A stretch of DNA of 64,000 nt, taken from the NCBI GenBank assembly GCA_046330225.1, contig JAXLTD010000006.1:124001-188000 (forward strand), given 5' to 3'. The notes under the pieces were generated by a model, which was given only the letters and a program-made list of their open reading frames with translations, did no database searches and was not told the origin of the DNA. This DNA comes from CANJIV01 sp046330225 (GTDB taxonomy: Bacteria; Actinomycetota; Thermoleophilia; Solirubrobacterales; Solirubrobacteraceae). Shown piece by piece: positions 1 to 8,540 of the stretch; positions within the stretch are counted from its first letter, which is position 1; every line of letters starts with the position of its first letter. Position numbers and translations under genes: made by a program.

Positions 1-1
1 G

Positions 2-403
2 GTGGTCGACACCGGGCAGGAGCGCACCGAGGCTGGCGTCAGCACGGTCGCGCAGGCCCGCGAGAGCTTCCTCGCGATCGGCGGCTCGGTCGATGACGTG
101 ACCGCGCAGGTGGACGAGATCGCCGCGCTCGTCGAGCAGATCGCCGCGAGCTCCGCTCGGGTGCAGGAGAACATGGGCGAGGTCGCGGCTGTGGCCGAGC
201 AGTCCTCGGCCTCGTCGCAGCAGGTCAGCGCATCCACCCAGCAGACGAGCGCCTCGACGCAGCAGATCGCCTCGTCGGCCCAGGGCCTTGCCGGGACCGC
301 GACCCAGCTCGAGGCACTGGTGCAGCGCTTCAACCTCGCGGGCGCCGAGGGCCTCGGCGGGCGGAAACAGGGCGCCCACAAGCCGGAGACCGTCGCGAGC
401 TGA
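2..403 (+). CDS. methyl-accepting chemotaxis protein, C-terminal end (partial)
   Basis: The frame is open at the left edge of the window, so only the last 133 residues of a chemoreceptor are present. They form the end of the cytoplasmic signalling hairpin, with the Ser/Gln/Ala-rich heptad pattern typical of receptors (EIAALVEQIAASS, VAEQSSASSQQVSASTQQTS). The same region of the two complete receptors downstream is similar but not identical. It ends just before the predicted promoter of the chemotaxis operon. The sensor domain lies outside the window, so the ligand cannot be inferred. Confidence 0.9.
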   Translation: MVDTGQERTEAGVSTVAQARESFLAIGGSVDDVTAQVDEIAALVEQIAASSARVQENMGEVAAVAEQSSASSQQVSASTQQTSASTQQIASSAQGLAGTATQLEALVQRFNLAGAEGLGGRKQGAHKPETVAS

Positions 404-454
404 GGCGAGCGGCACGGGGCCTCGGTGCGCCTGGCCGGCGCCCCACCTCGGCTC

Positions 455-481
455 TCAAGCCGCCCTCGCCCCGACCGACTA
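455..481 (+). promoter_or_regulatory. sigma-28 type promoter of the cheW operon
   Basis: TCAA (455-458), 15 bases, ACCGACTA (474-481). The spacing equals that of the classical TAAA-N15-GCCGATAA sigma-28 promoter. Transcription should start near 488, giving a leader of about 24 bases that contains the GGAGGAG ribosome binding site of cheW. Confidence 0.8.
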
Positions 482-511
482 TCAGAGCAGACCGACCCCC
501 CTGGAGGAGCA

Positions 512-964
512 ATGTCCGAAGCAGCACCCACGTCACGCCAGCTCGTCGTCTTCTCCCTCGGGGACGAGGAGTACGGGCTCCCGATCACCCAAGTCCACGA
601 GATCATCCGCTACACCGAGCCCCGCTCGGTCGCGTCGAACACGCCCTGGATCCGCGGCGTGATCTCCCTTCGCGGCAAGATCGTGCCCGTCTACGACCTC
701 GGCGCCCGGCTGAGCATCTCCGGCGACGCCTCGGCGCAGCAGAAGATCGTCATCGTCGAGACCGACACCGACATGGCCGGCGTGGTCGTCGACGACGTCG
801 AGGAGGTCCTCACCGTCGAGGACGGCCAGATCGACGACATCCCCGCCGCCGGGTCGGAGTGCCTGGAGGCCATCGCGAAGATCGACGACCGGCTCGTCGT
901 GCTCCTGAGCGCCGAAGGCATCTTCGGCGACGCCGACCTCGACGCGGTCGCAGCTGCCGCGTAG
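512..964 (+). CDS. cheW: CheW, chemotaxis coupling protein
   Basis: A 150-residue single-domain CheW. It links receptors to the kinase CheA at the membrane-proximal array. The sequence shows the typical fold markers: VVFSLGDEEYGLPITQVHEI at the start, RGVISLRGKIVPVYDL in the middle and a hydrophobic C-terminal strand (RLVVLLSAEGIF). ATG 512 is chosen because GGAGGAG lies directly upstream; the longer open frame from 425 has no homology in its extra residues. First gene of the operon running to cheY, behind a sigma-28 promoter. Confidence 0.95.
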   Translation: MSEAAPTSRQLVVFSLGDEEYGLPITQVHEIIRYTEPRSVASNTPWIRGVISLRGKIVPVYDLGARLSISGDASAQQKIVIVETDTDMAGVVVDDVEEVLTVEDGQIDDIPAAGSECLEAIAKIDDRLVVLLSAEGIFGDADLDAVAAAA

Positions 965-966
965 CC

Positions 967-1998
967 GTGGCCGCCGCTGCCCCCACGCGCGTCGTCGTCG
1001 CCGACGACTCCGGCTTCATGCGCCAGATGCTCTCATCCGCCCTGCGCGACGAGGGCTTCGACGTGATCGCCGCGGCCTGCGACGGCGACGAGGCGCTCGC
1101 GCTGTGCACCGAGCACGAGCCGGACGCCATCACCCTGGACCTCGCCATGCCCGGCATGGACGGCATCGGCTTCCTGCGCGCCCTCAAGCGCCCCGGGGCG
1201 CCGGAGGTGCCGGTCGTCGTCGTCTCGGCCTTCTCGCCCGCGCACGGCGCGCGCGCCGTCGACGCCCTGGCCGAGGGCGCCTTCGACCTCGTGGCCAAGC
1301 CCGAGGGTCCGGACGCGATGAAGCCGTTCACCCGGGAGCTCGCGAGCAAGGTCCGGGCCGCCGCGGAGTCGCTGCGCCGCCGGGTCACGTCGGGCCGCGT
1401 CGCGCCGCCCCCCGTGCGGCGCCCCGCCAGCACCGGCACGAAGCGGGCGGTCGTGATCGCGACCTCGACCGGCGGGCCGAAGGCGCTTGCCGCGGTCATG
1501 CCCCGCCTGCCCGCGCCGCTCGGCCAGGGCACCGTGATCGTCCAGCACATGCCCGAGGGCTTCACGGCCTCGCTGGCCGCCCGCCTGGACGCCGCGTCGC
1601 CGCTCACGATCCGGGAAGCCCGGCCCGGCGACGCGCTGAACCCCGGCACCGCGCTGCTGGCCGCCGGCGGCTCGCACCTGCGCTTCGGCACGTCGCGGCG
1701 CTCCCAGCTCACCGGCGAGGATCCGATCGGCGGGCTGCGCCCCCGGGCCGACCTCACGATCGAGGACGTCGCCGGCCTCTTCGGCTCCAAGACCCTGCTG
1801 GTCGTGCTCACGGGCATGGGCCGCGACGGGCTCGAGGGAGCCAAGGCCGTCAAGGCCGCCGGCGGCCGGATCCTCGCCGAGGCCGAATCCACGTGCACCG
1901 TCTACGGCATGCCGCGCGCTGTGGCCGAAGCCGGCCTGGCGGATGCCGTCCTGCCCATTGACGAACTGCCCGCGGTGATCGCGGAGGAGGCTGGCTGA
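967..1998 (+). CDS. cheB: CheB, receptor methylesterase and glutamine deamidase
   Basis: About 343 residues: an N-terminal receiver domain and a C-terminal methylesterase. It removes methyl groups from receptor glutamates during adaptation. Receiver: acidic pair Asp13-Asp14, phosphoacceptor Asp58 in LDLAMPGMDG, and Lys in LVAKPEGP. Catalytic triad: Ser167 in ATSTGGPK, His194 in IVQHMPEG and Asp287 in GMGRDG. The start is taken as GTG 967, two bases after the cheW stop, because the receiver fold begins right there; upstream codons in this frame are a shadow of cheW. The stop overlaps the cheR start (TGATG), implying coupled translation. Confidence 0.94.
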   Translation: MAAAAPTRVVVADDSGFMRQMLSSALRDEGFDVIAAACDGDEALALCTEHEPDAITLDLAMPGMDGIGFLRALKRPGAPEVPVVVVSAFSPAHGARAVDALAEGAFDLVAKPEGPDAMKPFTRELASKVRAAAESLRRRVTSGRVAPPPVRRPASTGTKRAVVIATSTGGPKALAAVMPRLPAPLGQGTVIVQHMPEGFTASLAARLDAASPLTIREARPGDALNPGTALLAAGGSHLRFGTSRRSQLTGEDPIGGLRPRADLTIEDVAGLFGSKTLLVVLTGMGRDGLEGAKAVKAAGGRILAEAESTCTVYGMPRAVAEAGLADAVLPIDELPAVIAEEAG

Positions 1999-2807
1999 TG
2001 AACCCGCCCGAACAGGCTGCCGCCGCCTACCCGGCGCGCGACGACTACACCGTGTTCTGCGAGGGCATCCGCGCCCTGTGCAAGATCGACCTGCTCCAGT
2101 ACAAGCGCGGCCAGATGGAGCGGCGCATCCGCTCCTTCGCCGAGCGCCGGGGCACCGCCGACCTCGAGGCCTACCTCCTCGAGCTCAAGGGCGACCCGCA
2201 CGAGCTCGACGCCTTCCTGGACCGCGTGACGATCAACGTCTCGCAGCTGTGGCGAAACCCGGTCCAGTGGGAGGTGCTCGCCGCCCACGTCCTGCCGGAG
2301 CTGGCCGAAGCGGGCCGGATCCGGGCGTGGAGCGCGGGGTGCTCGTACGGAGCCGAGGCCTATACGGTGCTCGCGGTCGCCGCCGAAACCGTCCCGGGCG
2401 TCCCGATCGACATGCGGGGCACCGACATCGACAAGCGGATGGTCGACCGCGCCCGCGAGGGGTGCTATTCCGCTGACGACGCCCGCGACGCTCCGGCGCG
2501 GTCCCTGGAGCGGCACTTCCTCCCCACCGCGACCGGCTGGCAGGCCAAGCCGGCGCTGCGAGCCGCGGCCAAGTTCGAGGTCGGCGACCTGCTGCGCATG
2601 CGGGTGGCGGCTTCGGCCTTCGATCTCATCCTCTGCCGCAACACCGTCATCTACTTCACCGAGGACGTGCGCGACGCCCTGCACGCCCGGCTGGCCGATG
2701 CCCTGCGGCCGGGCGGCTACCTGATCATCGGGTCGACCGAGCGCATCGGCGATCCGCGCGCCAAGGGGCTCGAGCTCCTCTACCCGTTCACCTACCGGAA
2801 GAGCTGA
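1998..2807 (+). CDS. cheR: CheR, receptor methyltransferase
   Basis: A 269-residue S-adenosylmethionine-dependent methyltransferase that methylates receptor glutamates. It has the helical N-terminal domain (VTINVSQLWRNPVQWEVL replaces the usual TFFRD stretch), the SAM-binding segment RAWSAGCSYGAEAYTV, and the core motif DLILCRNTVIYF followed by GGYLIIGSTER. Length is normal for the family. It overlaps cheB and cheA by one to four bases, so the three are probably translationally coupled. No pentapeptide-binding tether is obvious. Confidence 0.95.
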   Translation: MNPPEQAAAAYPARDDYTVFCEGIRALCKIDLLQYKRGQMERRIRSFAERRGTADLEAYLLELKGDPHELDAFLDRVTINVSQLWRNPVQWEVLAAHVLPELAEAGRIRAWSAGCSYGAEAYTVLAVAAETVPGVPIDMRGTDIDKRMVDRAREGCYSADDARDAPARSLERHFLPTATGWQAKPALRAAAKFEVGDLLRMRVAASAFDLILCRNTVIYFTEDVRDALHARLADALRPGGYLIIGSTERIGDPRAKGLELLYPFTYRKS

Positions 2808-4804
2808 TGGACACCTCCGAGTACCTCCCCATGTTCCTGGCCGAGTGCCGGGAGCACCTGCAGGAGCTGAACCTCGCCGTCGTGCGGATCGAGGAGAACC
2901 CCGGCGACCGCGACACCGTCGACGAGATCTTCCGGATCGCGCACTCCATGAAGGGCATGAGCGCCACGATGGGGTTCAAGGACATGGCGGCCCTCACCCA
3001 CGAGATGGAGGACGCCTTCGAGCTCCTGCGCCAGCGCACGACGCCGCTGCCGCAGGAGGCCATCGACGTGCTGCTCGAGTGCCTCGACGCCCTCGAGGCG
3101 GCCATCGAGTCGATCGACACGACGGGCGCGGAGAACCTCACACCCGAGCCGCTCACGGGCCTGCTCAAGAAGCTCGTCCGCGCCCGCACCGAGGCCCAGG
3201 AGCGCGAGCGCAAGGGCGGCAACGCCCCGGTCGAGGAGGTCATGGTCGTCAACGCCGAGGGCCGGCGCGTCGTGCGCGCCCTGGTGAAGCTCGCCGAGGC
3301 GACGATGATGCCCTCGGTCCGGGCGTTCATGGTCCTCGAGACGCTCGGCGAGCACGGCGAGGTGCTCGCGTCGGCCCCGAGCGAGGCCGGGCTCGACGGT
3401 TACGACGGGCGTGACATCGAGGCGTGGGTCGCCTCCGACCACGAGGAGGCCGCCATCACGGCTGCGGTGCTCGCCGTGCCGGACGTGGAGGCCGCCACCG
3501 TGGCCGAGGCCGACCCCGCCGAGGCGGCCGCCTCGGCGGCCACCGAGGACGACGCGGCCAGCCCCCCCGCCGCGGCCCCCGCCGGCGAGGGCGACCATCC
3601 GGCGGCTGCCACGGGCGGCCACAAGAAGACCGCCAGCGTCCGAGTCGACGCCGACCGCCTCGACCAGCTCATGCACTCGATGGGCGAGCTGGTCGTGCAC
3701 CGCACCCGCGTCGAGTCGCTCGCGGCCGACGCCCGCGTCCCTGAGCTGACCCAGGCGGTCCAGGACCTGACCCGGTCCTCGCAGGCGCTGCAGGCCATGG
3801 TGATGCAGGTGCGGATGGTGCCCGTCGAGGCGGTGTTCCTCCGCTTCCCGCGGCTCGTTCGCGACCTCTCCATCAAGCTGGACAAGGAGGTCGAGCTCGA
3901 GCTCCTCGGCAAGGAGACCGAACTGGACCGCACTGTCGTCGACGCGCTCGGCGACCCGATCGTCCACCTCGTGCGCAACTCGCTCGACCACGGGCTCGAG
4001 CACCCGGACGAGCGCGAGGCGCTCGGCAAGCCGCGCCACGGCAGGCTCACGATCTCGGCCCGCCACGCCGGCGGAAACGTCGTGATCGAGGTCACCGACG
4101 ACGGTCGCGGGATCGACGCCGCCATCGTGGCCGCCAAGGCCGTGCAGCGCGGCCTGATCACCGCCGAGGCCGCCGACGGCATCGACACGGCCAAGGCCGC
4201 CGAGCTGCTCTTCGCTCCAGGCTTCTCGACGGCCGAGACCACGAGCGACGTCTCGGGCCGCGGCGTCGGCATGGACGCAGTCCGCACCATCATCCGCGAC
4301 CTCGGCGGCGAGGTCACGCTGGTCTCCGAGCCCGGCCAGGGCACCACTGCGCAGATCCGCCTGCCGCTCACGCTGGCGATCATGTCCGCGCTGCTCGTCG
4401 AGGCCGGCGGACTGCCGTTCGCCATTCCGCTCGACCGCGTGCAGACCACGCTGCGGATCGCCGAGCACACCGTCCGCTCGGTCACCGGCAGCCGGATGCT
4501 CGTCCTGCGCGAGGACGTGCTGCCGCTGCTCGACGCGGCCGCCGCCCTCGGGCACCCCGAGTCCAGCGACCCCGGCTCCGACGAGTACGCCGTCGTGGTC
4601 CGCGGCACCGAGGGAGAGATGGCGCTGGCGCTGTCCGGCCTGATCGGGCAGCGCGAGCTGGTGACCAAGGCGCTGCCCAGCGCCGTGCGCGACGACGCCG
4701 CCGTCTCCGGGGGCGCGGTCCTCTCCAACGGCGACATCGCGCTGATCGTGGATTGCGACGCCCTGAGCGCCGGGGCGATGGCCGGCGCACCGATTCCCGC
4801 CTGA
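2807..4804 (+). CDS. cheA: CheA, chemotaxis histidine kinase
   Basis: A 665-residue kinase with the standard domain order. The Hpt domain carries phosphorylated His46 in IFRIAHSMKGMSATMGF. A P2-like response-regulator docking region follows, then an Ala/Pro/Glu-rich linker (about 225-270). The dimerisation domain starts at VRVDADRLDQLMHSMGEL. The ATP-binding domain has an N box (HLVRNSLDHGLEHPDER), DDGRGID and GRGVGMDAV. A CheW-like regulatory domain ends the protein. It phosphorylates CheY (7870) and CheB (967) when receptors signal. The start overlaps the cheR stop. Confidence 0.96.
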   Translation: MDTSEYLPMFLAECREHLQELNLAVVRIEENPGDRDTVDEIFRIAHSMKGMSATMGFKDMAALTHEMEDAFELLRQRTTPLPQEAIDVLLECLDALEAAIESIDTTGAENLTPEPLTGLLKKLVRARTEAQERERKGGNAPVEEVMVVNAEGRRVVRALVKLAEATMMPSVRAFMVLETLGEHGEVLASAPSEAGLDGYDGRDIEAWVASDHEEAAITAAVLAVPDVEAATVAEADPAEAAASAATEDDAASPPAAAPAGEGDHPAAATGGHKKTASVRVDADRLDQLMHSMGELVVHRTRVESLAADARVPELTQAVQDLTRSSQALQAMVMQVRMVPVEAVFLRFPRLVRDLSIKLDKEVELELLGKETELDRTVVDALGDPIVHLVRNSLDHGLEHPDEREALGKPRHGRLTISARHAGGNVVIEVTDDGRGIDAAIVAAKAVQRGLITAEAADGIDTAKAAELLFAPGFSTAETTSDVSGRGVGMDAVRTIIRDLGGEVTLVSEPGQGTTAQIRLPLTLAIMSALLVEAGGLPFAIPLDRVQTTLRIAEHTVRSVTGSRMLVLREDVLPLLDAAAALGHPESSDPGSDEYAVVVRGTEGEMALALSGLIGQRELVTKALPSAVRDDAAVSGGAVLSNGDIALIVDCDALSAGAMAGAPIPA

Positions 4805-4829
4805 GGCGACGGAAAGGACAACGAACACC

Positions 4830-5411
4830 ATGGAGTACACCGACCTGGAGCTCGACGCCTTGCGCGAGCTGGCGAACATCGGCTCCGGCACCGCCGGCAC
4901 GGCGCTGTCCAGCATGCTGGGCCGCCCGGTCGACATCTCGGTGCCGCGGGCCCTGGCCCTGCCGCTCGCCGACGCGGTCGATGCCGCCGGCGACGCCGAG
5001 CAGCCGGCGACCGGCGTGGTGATCCCGCTGCAGGGCGACCTGCAGGGCACCGTGCTGCTCCTGTTCGACGGCGACGACGCCGCCACGTTGTGCAGCCTGC
5101 TCGGCGTCGAGCCCGACAGCGACGTGGGCCTGTCCGCCCTCGGGGAGATCGGGAACATCCTCGGCACGTGCTACATCCAGGCGCTCGGCCAGATGACGGG
5201 CCTCACGCTCGAGCCGACCCCGCCGCACGTCGCCACCGACATGCTGGGGGCGATCGTGGCCACGGTGCTCGCCGCCGAGGCCGCGACCGCCGACGTGGCG
5301 CTGCTGCTGGACTCGGACCTGCAGGTCGAAGGGGAGCCCTGCTCCCTGTCGTTCATGCTCCTGCCCGAGCCGGGCGGGGTGCGGGAGCTGCTGACCAGGC
5401 TCGGCCTGTAG
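4830..5411 (+). CDS. cheC: CheC, CheY-P phosphatase
   Basis: A 193-residue CheC. It dephosphorylates CheY-P and is stimulated by CheD in Bacillus-type systems. Both phosphatase half-sites are intact: (D)ALR(E)LA(N) near residue 9 and (S)ALG(E)IG(N) near residue 100, each followed by the expected helix and a proline. GGAAAGG lies upstream of ATG 4830. Together with CheD and FliY it indicates a Bacillus/Thermotoga-like adaptation layout rather than the CheZ system of enterics. Confidence 0.93.
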   Translation: MEYTDLELDALRELANIGSGTAGTALSSMLGRPVDISVPRALALPLADAVDAAGDAEQPATGVVIPLQGDLQGTVLLLFDGDDAATLCSLLGVEPDSDVGLSALGEIGNILGTCYIQALGQMTGLTLEPTPPHVATDMLGAIVATVLAAEAATADVALLLDSDLQVEGEPCSLSFMLLPEPGGVRELLTRLGL

Positions 5412-5466
5412 TGGCTGCTCACGGAGCTCCGGGCGCGGCGAGGCCCAGGTGCGGGAGCCACCCCTA

Positions 5467-6000
5467 GTGGCCGAACGACGGGAAACGATGGTGCGCATGG
5501 GCGAGCTGGCCGCGTCGCGCACCCACGGCGATGTCCTCGTCTCGCTCGGCCTGGGGTCGTGCATCGGCGTGGCGATCATCGACCCGCACACGCGGGCCAC
5601 CGGCCTCGCCCACATCATGCTGCCCGCCACGACGCCGGGCACGCGCTCGGCGAGCGCGAAGTTCGCCGACGAGGGCGTGCCGGCGCTCCTGGACGCCCTC
5701 ACGAGCCTGGGCGGCCGGCGATCCCGGCTCGAGGCGGTCCTCGTGGGCGGCGCCGCGATGTTCGCGATCAAGCGCCCGTCCGAGTCGGGCCTGGACATCG
5801 GAGCCCGCAATGCCGACGCGGTGCACGCGGCGCTCAAGGCGCACGCGATCCCGGTGCGCGCCACGGCGATCGGCGGCAGCACCGGCCGCACGATCCGGAT
5901 CTACGTGGCGGAAGCCCGGGTCACCGTCAAGGAAGCCGGCGGCAAGGAAGGCGACCTCTGGCGCAGCCGCGTCCCAGTCCGGAGCCAGGTGCCGGCATGA
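5467..6000 (+). CDS. cheD: CheD, receptor glutamine deamidase
   Basis: About 177 residues. It deamidates receptor glutamines and binds CheC. The Cys-His pair is present: Cys32 in LGLGSCIGVAI and His49 in GLAHIMLP. GTG 5467 is preferred because GGGAG lies nine bases upstream and the family normally begins shortly before the V-x-M-G-E-L motif seen at residues 9-14; ATG 5488 is an alternative. It overlaps fliM by four bases (ATGA). Confidence 0.92.
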   Translation: MAERRETMVRMGELAASRTHGDVLVSLGLGSCIGVAIIDPHTRATGLAHIMLPATTPGTRSASAKFADEGVPALLDALTSLGGRRSRLEAVLVGGAAMFAIKRPSESGLDIGARNADAVHAALKAHAIPVRATAIGGSTGRTIRIYVAEARVTVKEAGGKEGDLWRSRVPVRSQVPA

Positions 6001-6974
6001 GCGGCGAGGTCCTCTCCAACGACGCGGTGGCCGCGCTGGTCGAGGCGGCCCGCAGCGGCGACCTCCCCGAGGAGTCGGCGCCCAAGCGCGCAAGCCGGCA
6101 GCGGCGGGTGCGCGCCGTGGACTTCACGCGCCCGACGAAGTTCACCACCGATCAGGAGCGCAAGCTGCGCCGCTCCCTCGAGGCCTTCTGCCGCGCCACC
6201 TCGACCCGGCTGTCGGCGGAGATGCGCATGCCGATCGAGCTCGAGGTGATCAACTCGACCCAGCTGCTCTGGTCCAACGCCCACGCGCAGCTCCCGGGAT
6301 CGGCGATCTGCGGGGTCGTCGACGCCGCCCCCGCGGGCACGCAGTTCCTCCTCGCGGCCGAGCTCCCGCTCGTGCTCTCGTCGATCGACTGGCTCCTCGG
6401 CGGCACGAGCTCGGCTCCGCCGCGCGAGCGCAAGCTGACCGAGATCGACTGGGCGCTGGCCGCGCACTTCTTTGGGACGATCATCGGGCAGCTCTCGATC
6501 GTGTGGAGCGACATCGCCGGCCTCGAGCTCGACCTGTCGCGCCTGGACACCCAGCTCGAGACCGCCCAGATCGCGCCGGTCTCGGAGCCGACGCTCATCC
6601 TCACGATGGAGGCGCGGATGTCGGGCTCGTCGGCCACGGTGGTGGTCCTGCTGCCCTTCACGGCCATCGCGTCGGTGGCCGATGCGTTCTCGGCCGACGA
6701 GTTCACGGCGGGAGTCGACCACTCGCGCGCCGGCGCGGTGCACGCAGCGATCAGCGAGGTCGAGGTCTGCCTGCGCGCCGAAGTGGCGGCCGTCGAGCTG
6801 CCGGTCGACGAGGTGCTGCGCCTCGCGCCCGGCGACCTGCTGCCGCTCAAGGCCAAGATCGAGTCCGGCGTCACGGTCTTCGCGGAGTCCGCCCCGGTCT
6901 GCAAGGCCCGGCCGGGCCGGTCGGGCAGCCGCCGCGGCGTGCAGATCGATCGCGAGCTGGGCGGCCTGCGATGA
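5997..6974 (+). CDS. fliM: FliM, flagellar motor switch protein
   Basis: A 325-residue switch protein of the C-ring. The N terminus (MSGEVLSNDAVAALVEAA) is the helix that binds CheY-P. A flexible linker and VDFTRPTKFTTDQERKLRRS then open the CheC-like middle domain. The C-terminal SpoA-like part (about 235-325) pairs with FliN. Start and stop overlap cheD and fliY by four bases each, so the CheY phosphatases, the switch and CheY are made from one message. Confidence 0.94.
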   Translation: MSGEVLSNDAVAALVEAARSGDLPEESAPKRASRQRRVRAVDFTRPTKFTTDQERKLRRSLEAFCRATSTRLSAEMRMPIELEVINSTQLLWSNAHAQLPGSAICGVVDAAPAGTQFLLAAELPLVLSSIDWLLGGTSSAPPRERKLTEIDWALAAHFFGTIIGQLSIVWSDIAGLELDLSRLDTQLETAQIAPVSEPTLILTMEARMSGSSATVVVLLPFTAIASVADAFSADEFTAGVDHSRAGAVHAAISEVEVCLRAEVAAVELPVDEVLRLAPGDLLPLKAKIESGVTVFAESAPVCKARPGRSGSRRGVQIDRELGGLR

Positions 6975-7870
6975 CCGCAGAGGACGCGCTCACCCGCCTC
7001 GGGGAGTCGACCGCGGAGGCGGCGACCGGCGTGCTGTCGATGTTCGCCGCCGACCAGGTGGCCAGCGGGCAGACCGCCCTGGTCGGGGACGGGGGCGACG
7101 CCTTCGAGAGCCTCACGGTGCCCGCGGTCGGCACGAGCGTGGCCTACGTCGACGGCGTCACCGGGGGCAACGTCTTCGTGATGACCCCGCTCGGCGCCCG
7201 GCGGCTGGCCGCGGCCATGATGGGCTCGCCTCCGCCCGAGGATGGCGACGAGACCGAGATCTCCGAGCTCGAGCTCTCGGCGGTCGCCGAGGCGATGAAT
7301 CAGATGATGGCCGCCGCCGCGGGCGCGACGAGCGCCGTGCTCGGCACCGAAGTCGAGATCGGCCCGCCCGAGACCGCAGTCTTCACCACCGTCGAGGCGG
7401 CGCGCGAGGCGTTCGGGACCTCCACGCACGCCAACACGACCTCGTTCACCGTGTGCGGCGAGAAGTGCCGCCTGGTGCAGCTCGTCCCCAACGCCTTCGT
7501 GGTCCGGATGACCCAGGCGCTCGACGAGCTCACTGCGGAATACGCCCCGGAGGGGCCCGCCGGCGGCACCGAGCCGGGTGCGGTCGCGGAGCTGCTCCGC
7601 GTCACCCAAGTGCGCGTGTGGGCCGAGCTCGGCCGGGCGCGAATGGCGTCGGCCCGTGCCGTCGGGCTGCCTCACGGCGCCGTCGTCGAGCTCGATCGCG
7701 ATGCGGACGACCCCGTCGACGTGTTCGTCAACGGCGTCCGCGTGGCGACCGGCCGGCTCGAGGTCGTCGGCGACGCGGAGTGGGCGGTGCGCATCGAGAC
7801 CGTATTCCCGCGCCGCGACCTCTCACCAGCTTCCCCAACCCCACCCAACGCAGAAGGAGGTGCCATCTGA
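6971..7870 (+). CDS. fliY: FliY-type switch protein (CheC-like domain plus FliN domain)
   Basis: A 299-residue protein with an N-terminal CheC/CheX-like domain and a C-terminal FliN/SpoA domain (VDVFVNGVRVATGRLEVVGD). One phosphatase motif is intact, (S)AVA(E)AM(N) near residue 105 with a proline about 23 residues later. The first half-site expected in Bacillus FliY is not recognisable. It probably sits in the C-ring and removes phosphate from CheY-P at the motor. A separate short FliN is encoded at 25425, so the organism has two FliN-type proteins. The last codons contain the ribosome binding site of cheY. Confidence 0.88.
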   Translation: MTAEDALTRLGESTAEAATGVLSMFAADQVASGQTALVGDGGDAFESLTVPAVGTSVAYVDGVTGGNVFVMTPLGARRLAAAMMGSPPPEDGDETEISELELSAVAEAMNQMMAAAAGATSAVLGTEVEIGPPETAVFTTVEAAREAFGTSTHANTTSFTVCGEKCRLVQLVPNAFVVRMTQALDELTAEYAPEGPAGGTEPGAVAELLRVTQVRVWAELGRARMASARAVGLPHGAVVELDRDADDPVDVFVNGVRVATGRLEVVGDAEWAVRIETVFPRRDLSPASPTPPNAEGGAI

Positions 7871-8229
7871 TGGCACGTGTACTCGTCGTGGACGACGCAG
7901 CGTTCATGCGCAAGATGGTCAGCGACGCGCTGGCCTCCGGCGGCCATGAGGTCGTCGGTGAGGCCGGCAACGGCGAGGAGGCCATCGATCGCTTCCAGGA
8001 GCTCAAGCCGGAGATCACCACGCTCGACATCACCATGCCGGGCAAGGACGGCCTCGAGGCGCTGAAGGAGATCGTCGCCATGGATCCGTCGGCGCGCGTC
8101 GTGATGTGCTCGGCGCTCGGGCAGGAGTCCAAGGTGCTGGAGGCCATCAAGGCCGGCGCCAAGGACTTCGTCGTGAAGCCGTTCGAGCCCGCGCGCGTCC
8201 TGGACGCCGTCACCAAGGCGCTCGGGTAG
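7870..8229 (+). CDS. cheY: CheY, chemotaxis response regulator
   Basis: A 119-residue single-domain receiver. Acidic pair Asp8-Asp9, phosphoacceptor Asp53 in LDITMPGKDG, Ser81 and Lys103 in VVKPF are all in place. Phosphorylated by CheA, it binds FliM to change motor rotation. AGAAGGAGG at 7852-7860 is a near-perfect ribosome binding site nine bases before ATG 7870, so CheY should be made in large amount although it is last in the operon. A hairpin terminator follows. Confidence 0.96.
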   Translation: MARVLVVDDAAFMRKMVSDALASGGHEVVGEAGNGEEAIDRFQELKPEITTLDITMPGKDGLEALKEIVAMDPSARVVMCSALGQESKVLEAIKAGAKDFVVKPFEPARVLDAVTKALG

Positions 8230-8267
8230 TGGCCGCCGCCGCGCGCCCGTTCGTGAGCGGCCGCTAG

Positions 8268-8293
8268 CCGGCGGGGCCCGCGCGCCCCGCCGG
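8268..8293 (+). terminator. hairpin terminator after cheY
   Basis: Perfect 10-bp stem (8268-8277 with 8284-8293) around a six-base loop. No T tract follows, as is usual in genomes of this composition. It probably ends the cheW-cheY operon. Confidence 0.6.
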
Positions 8294-8435
8294 ACCTCGC
8301 CCTCACCTGACGCCGGCTCGGCCGGCGCGCCCCCGCCGGCCGCGTTCGCCCGCCGGCCGCAGCCGCGTTCCGCGGCACCCGCCGGGGTCCGGCACCGGCG
8401 GAGGCTGCCCGAAGCCCCGCCCCGCCTCCCGCCGC
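8294..8435. other. GC-rich spacer between cheY and the first receptor
   Basis: The gene-free interval 8230-8540 is 311 bases. It holds the terminator at 8268, the promoter at 8436 and a leader of about 70 bases. In this middle part I see only short GC-rich repeats and no credible gene. Confidence 0.5.
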
Positions 8436-8462
8436 TCAAGCCCGGGAGCCCGCCGACGACTA
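8436..8462 (+). promoter_or_regulatory. sigma-28 type promoter of the first receptor gene
   Basis: TCAA (8436-8439), 15 bases, GACGACTA (8455-8462). The second -10 base deviates but the CGACTA core and spacing agree with the other sites. The receptor starts 78 bases downstream. Confidence 0.7.
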
Positions 8463-8540
8463 CCGGTGCGAGACGCGGACGCCGCCGGCGGCCGCACAAC
8501 CGGAATTCGAACGCCCGCCGGGCGGCGCAGGAGCGTGATC

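Noticed and set aside
2792..5167. Long open frame (about 790 codons) antisense to cheA, and similar giant frames such as 56551-61722
   Set aside because: Stop codons are rare in DNA this GC-rich. These frames overlap well-supported genes, are full of Arg, Gly and Ala, and show no domain.
8294..8435. Short GC-rich repeats after cheY as a possible small RNA
   Set aside because: No promoter or discrete structure beyond the cheY terminator; repetition is expected at this composition.
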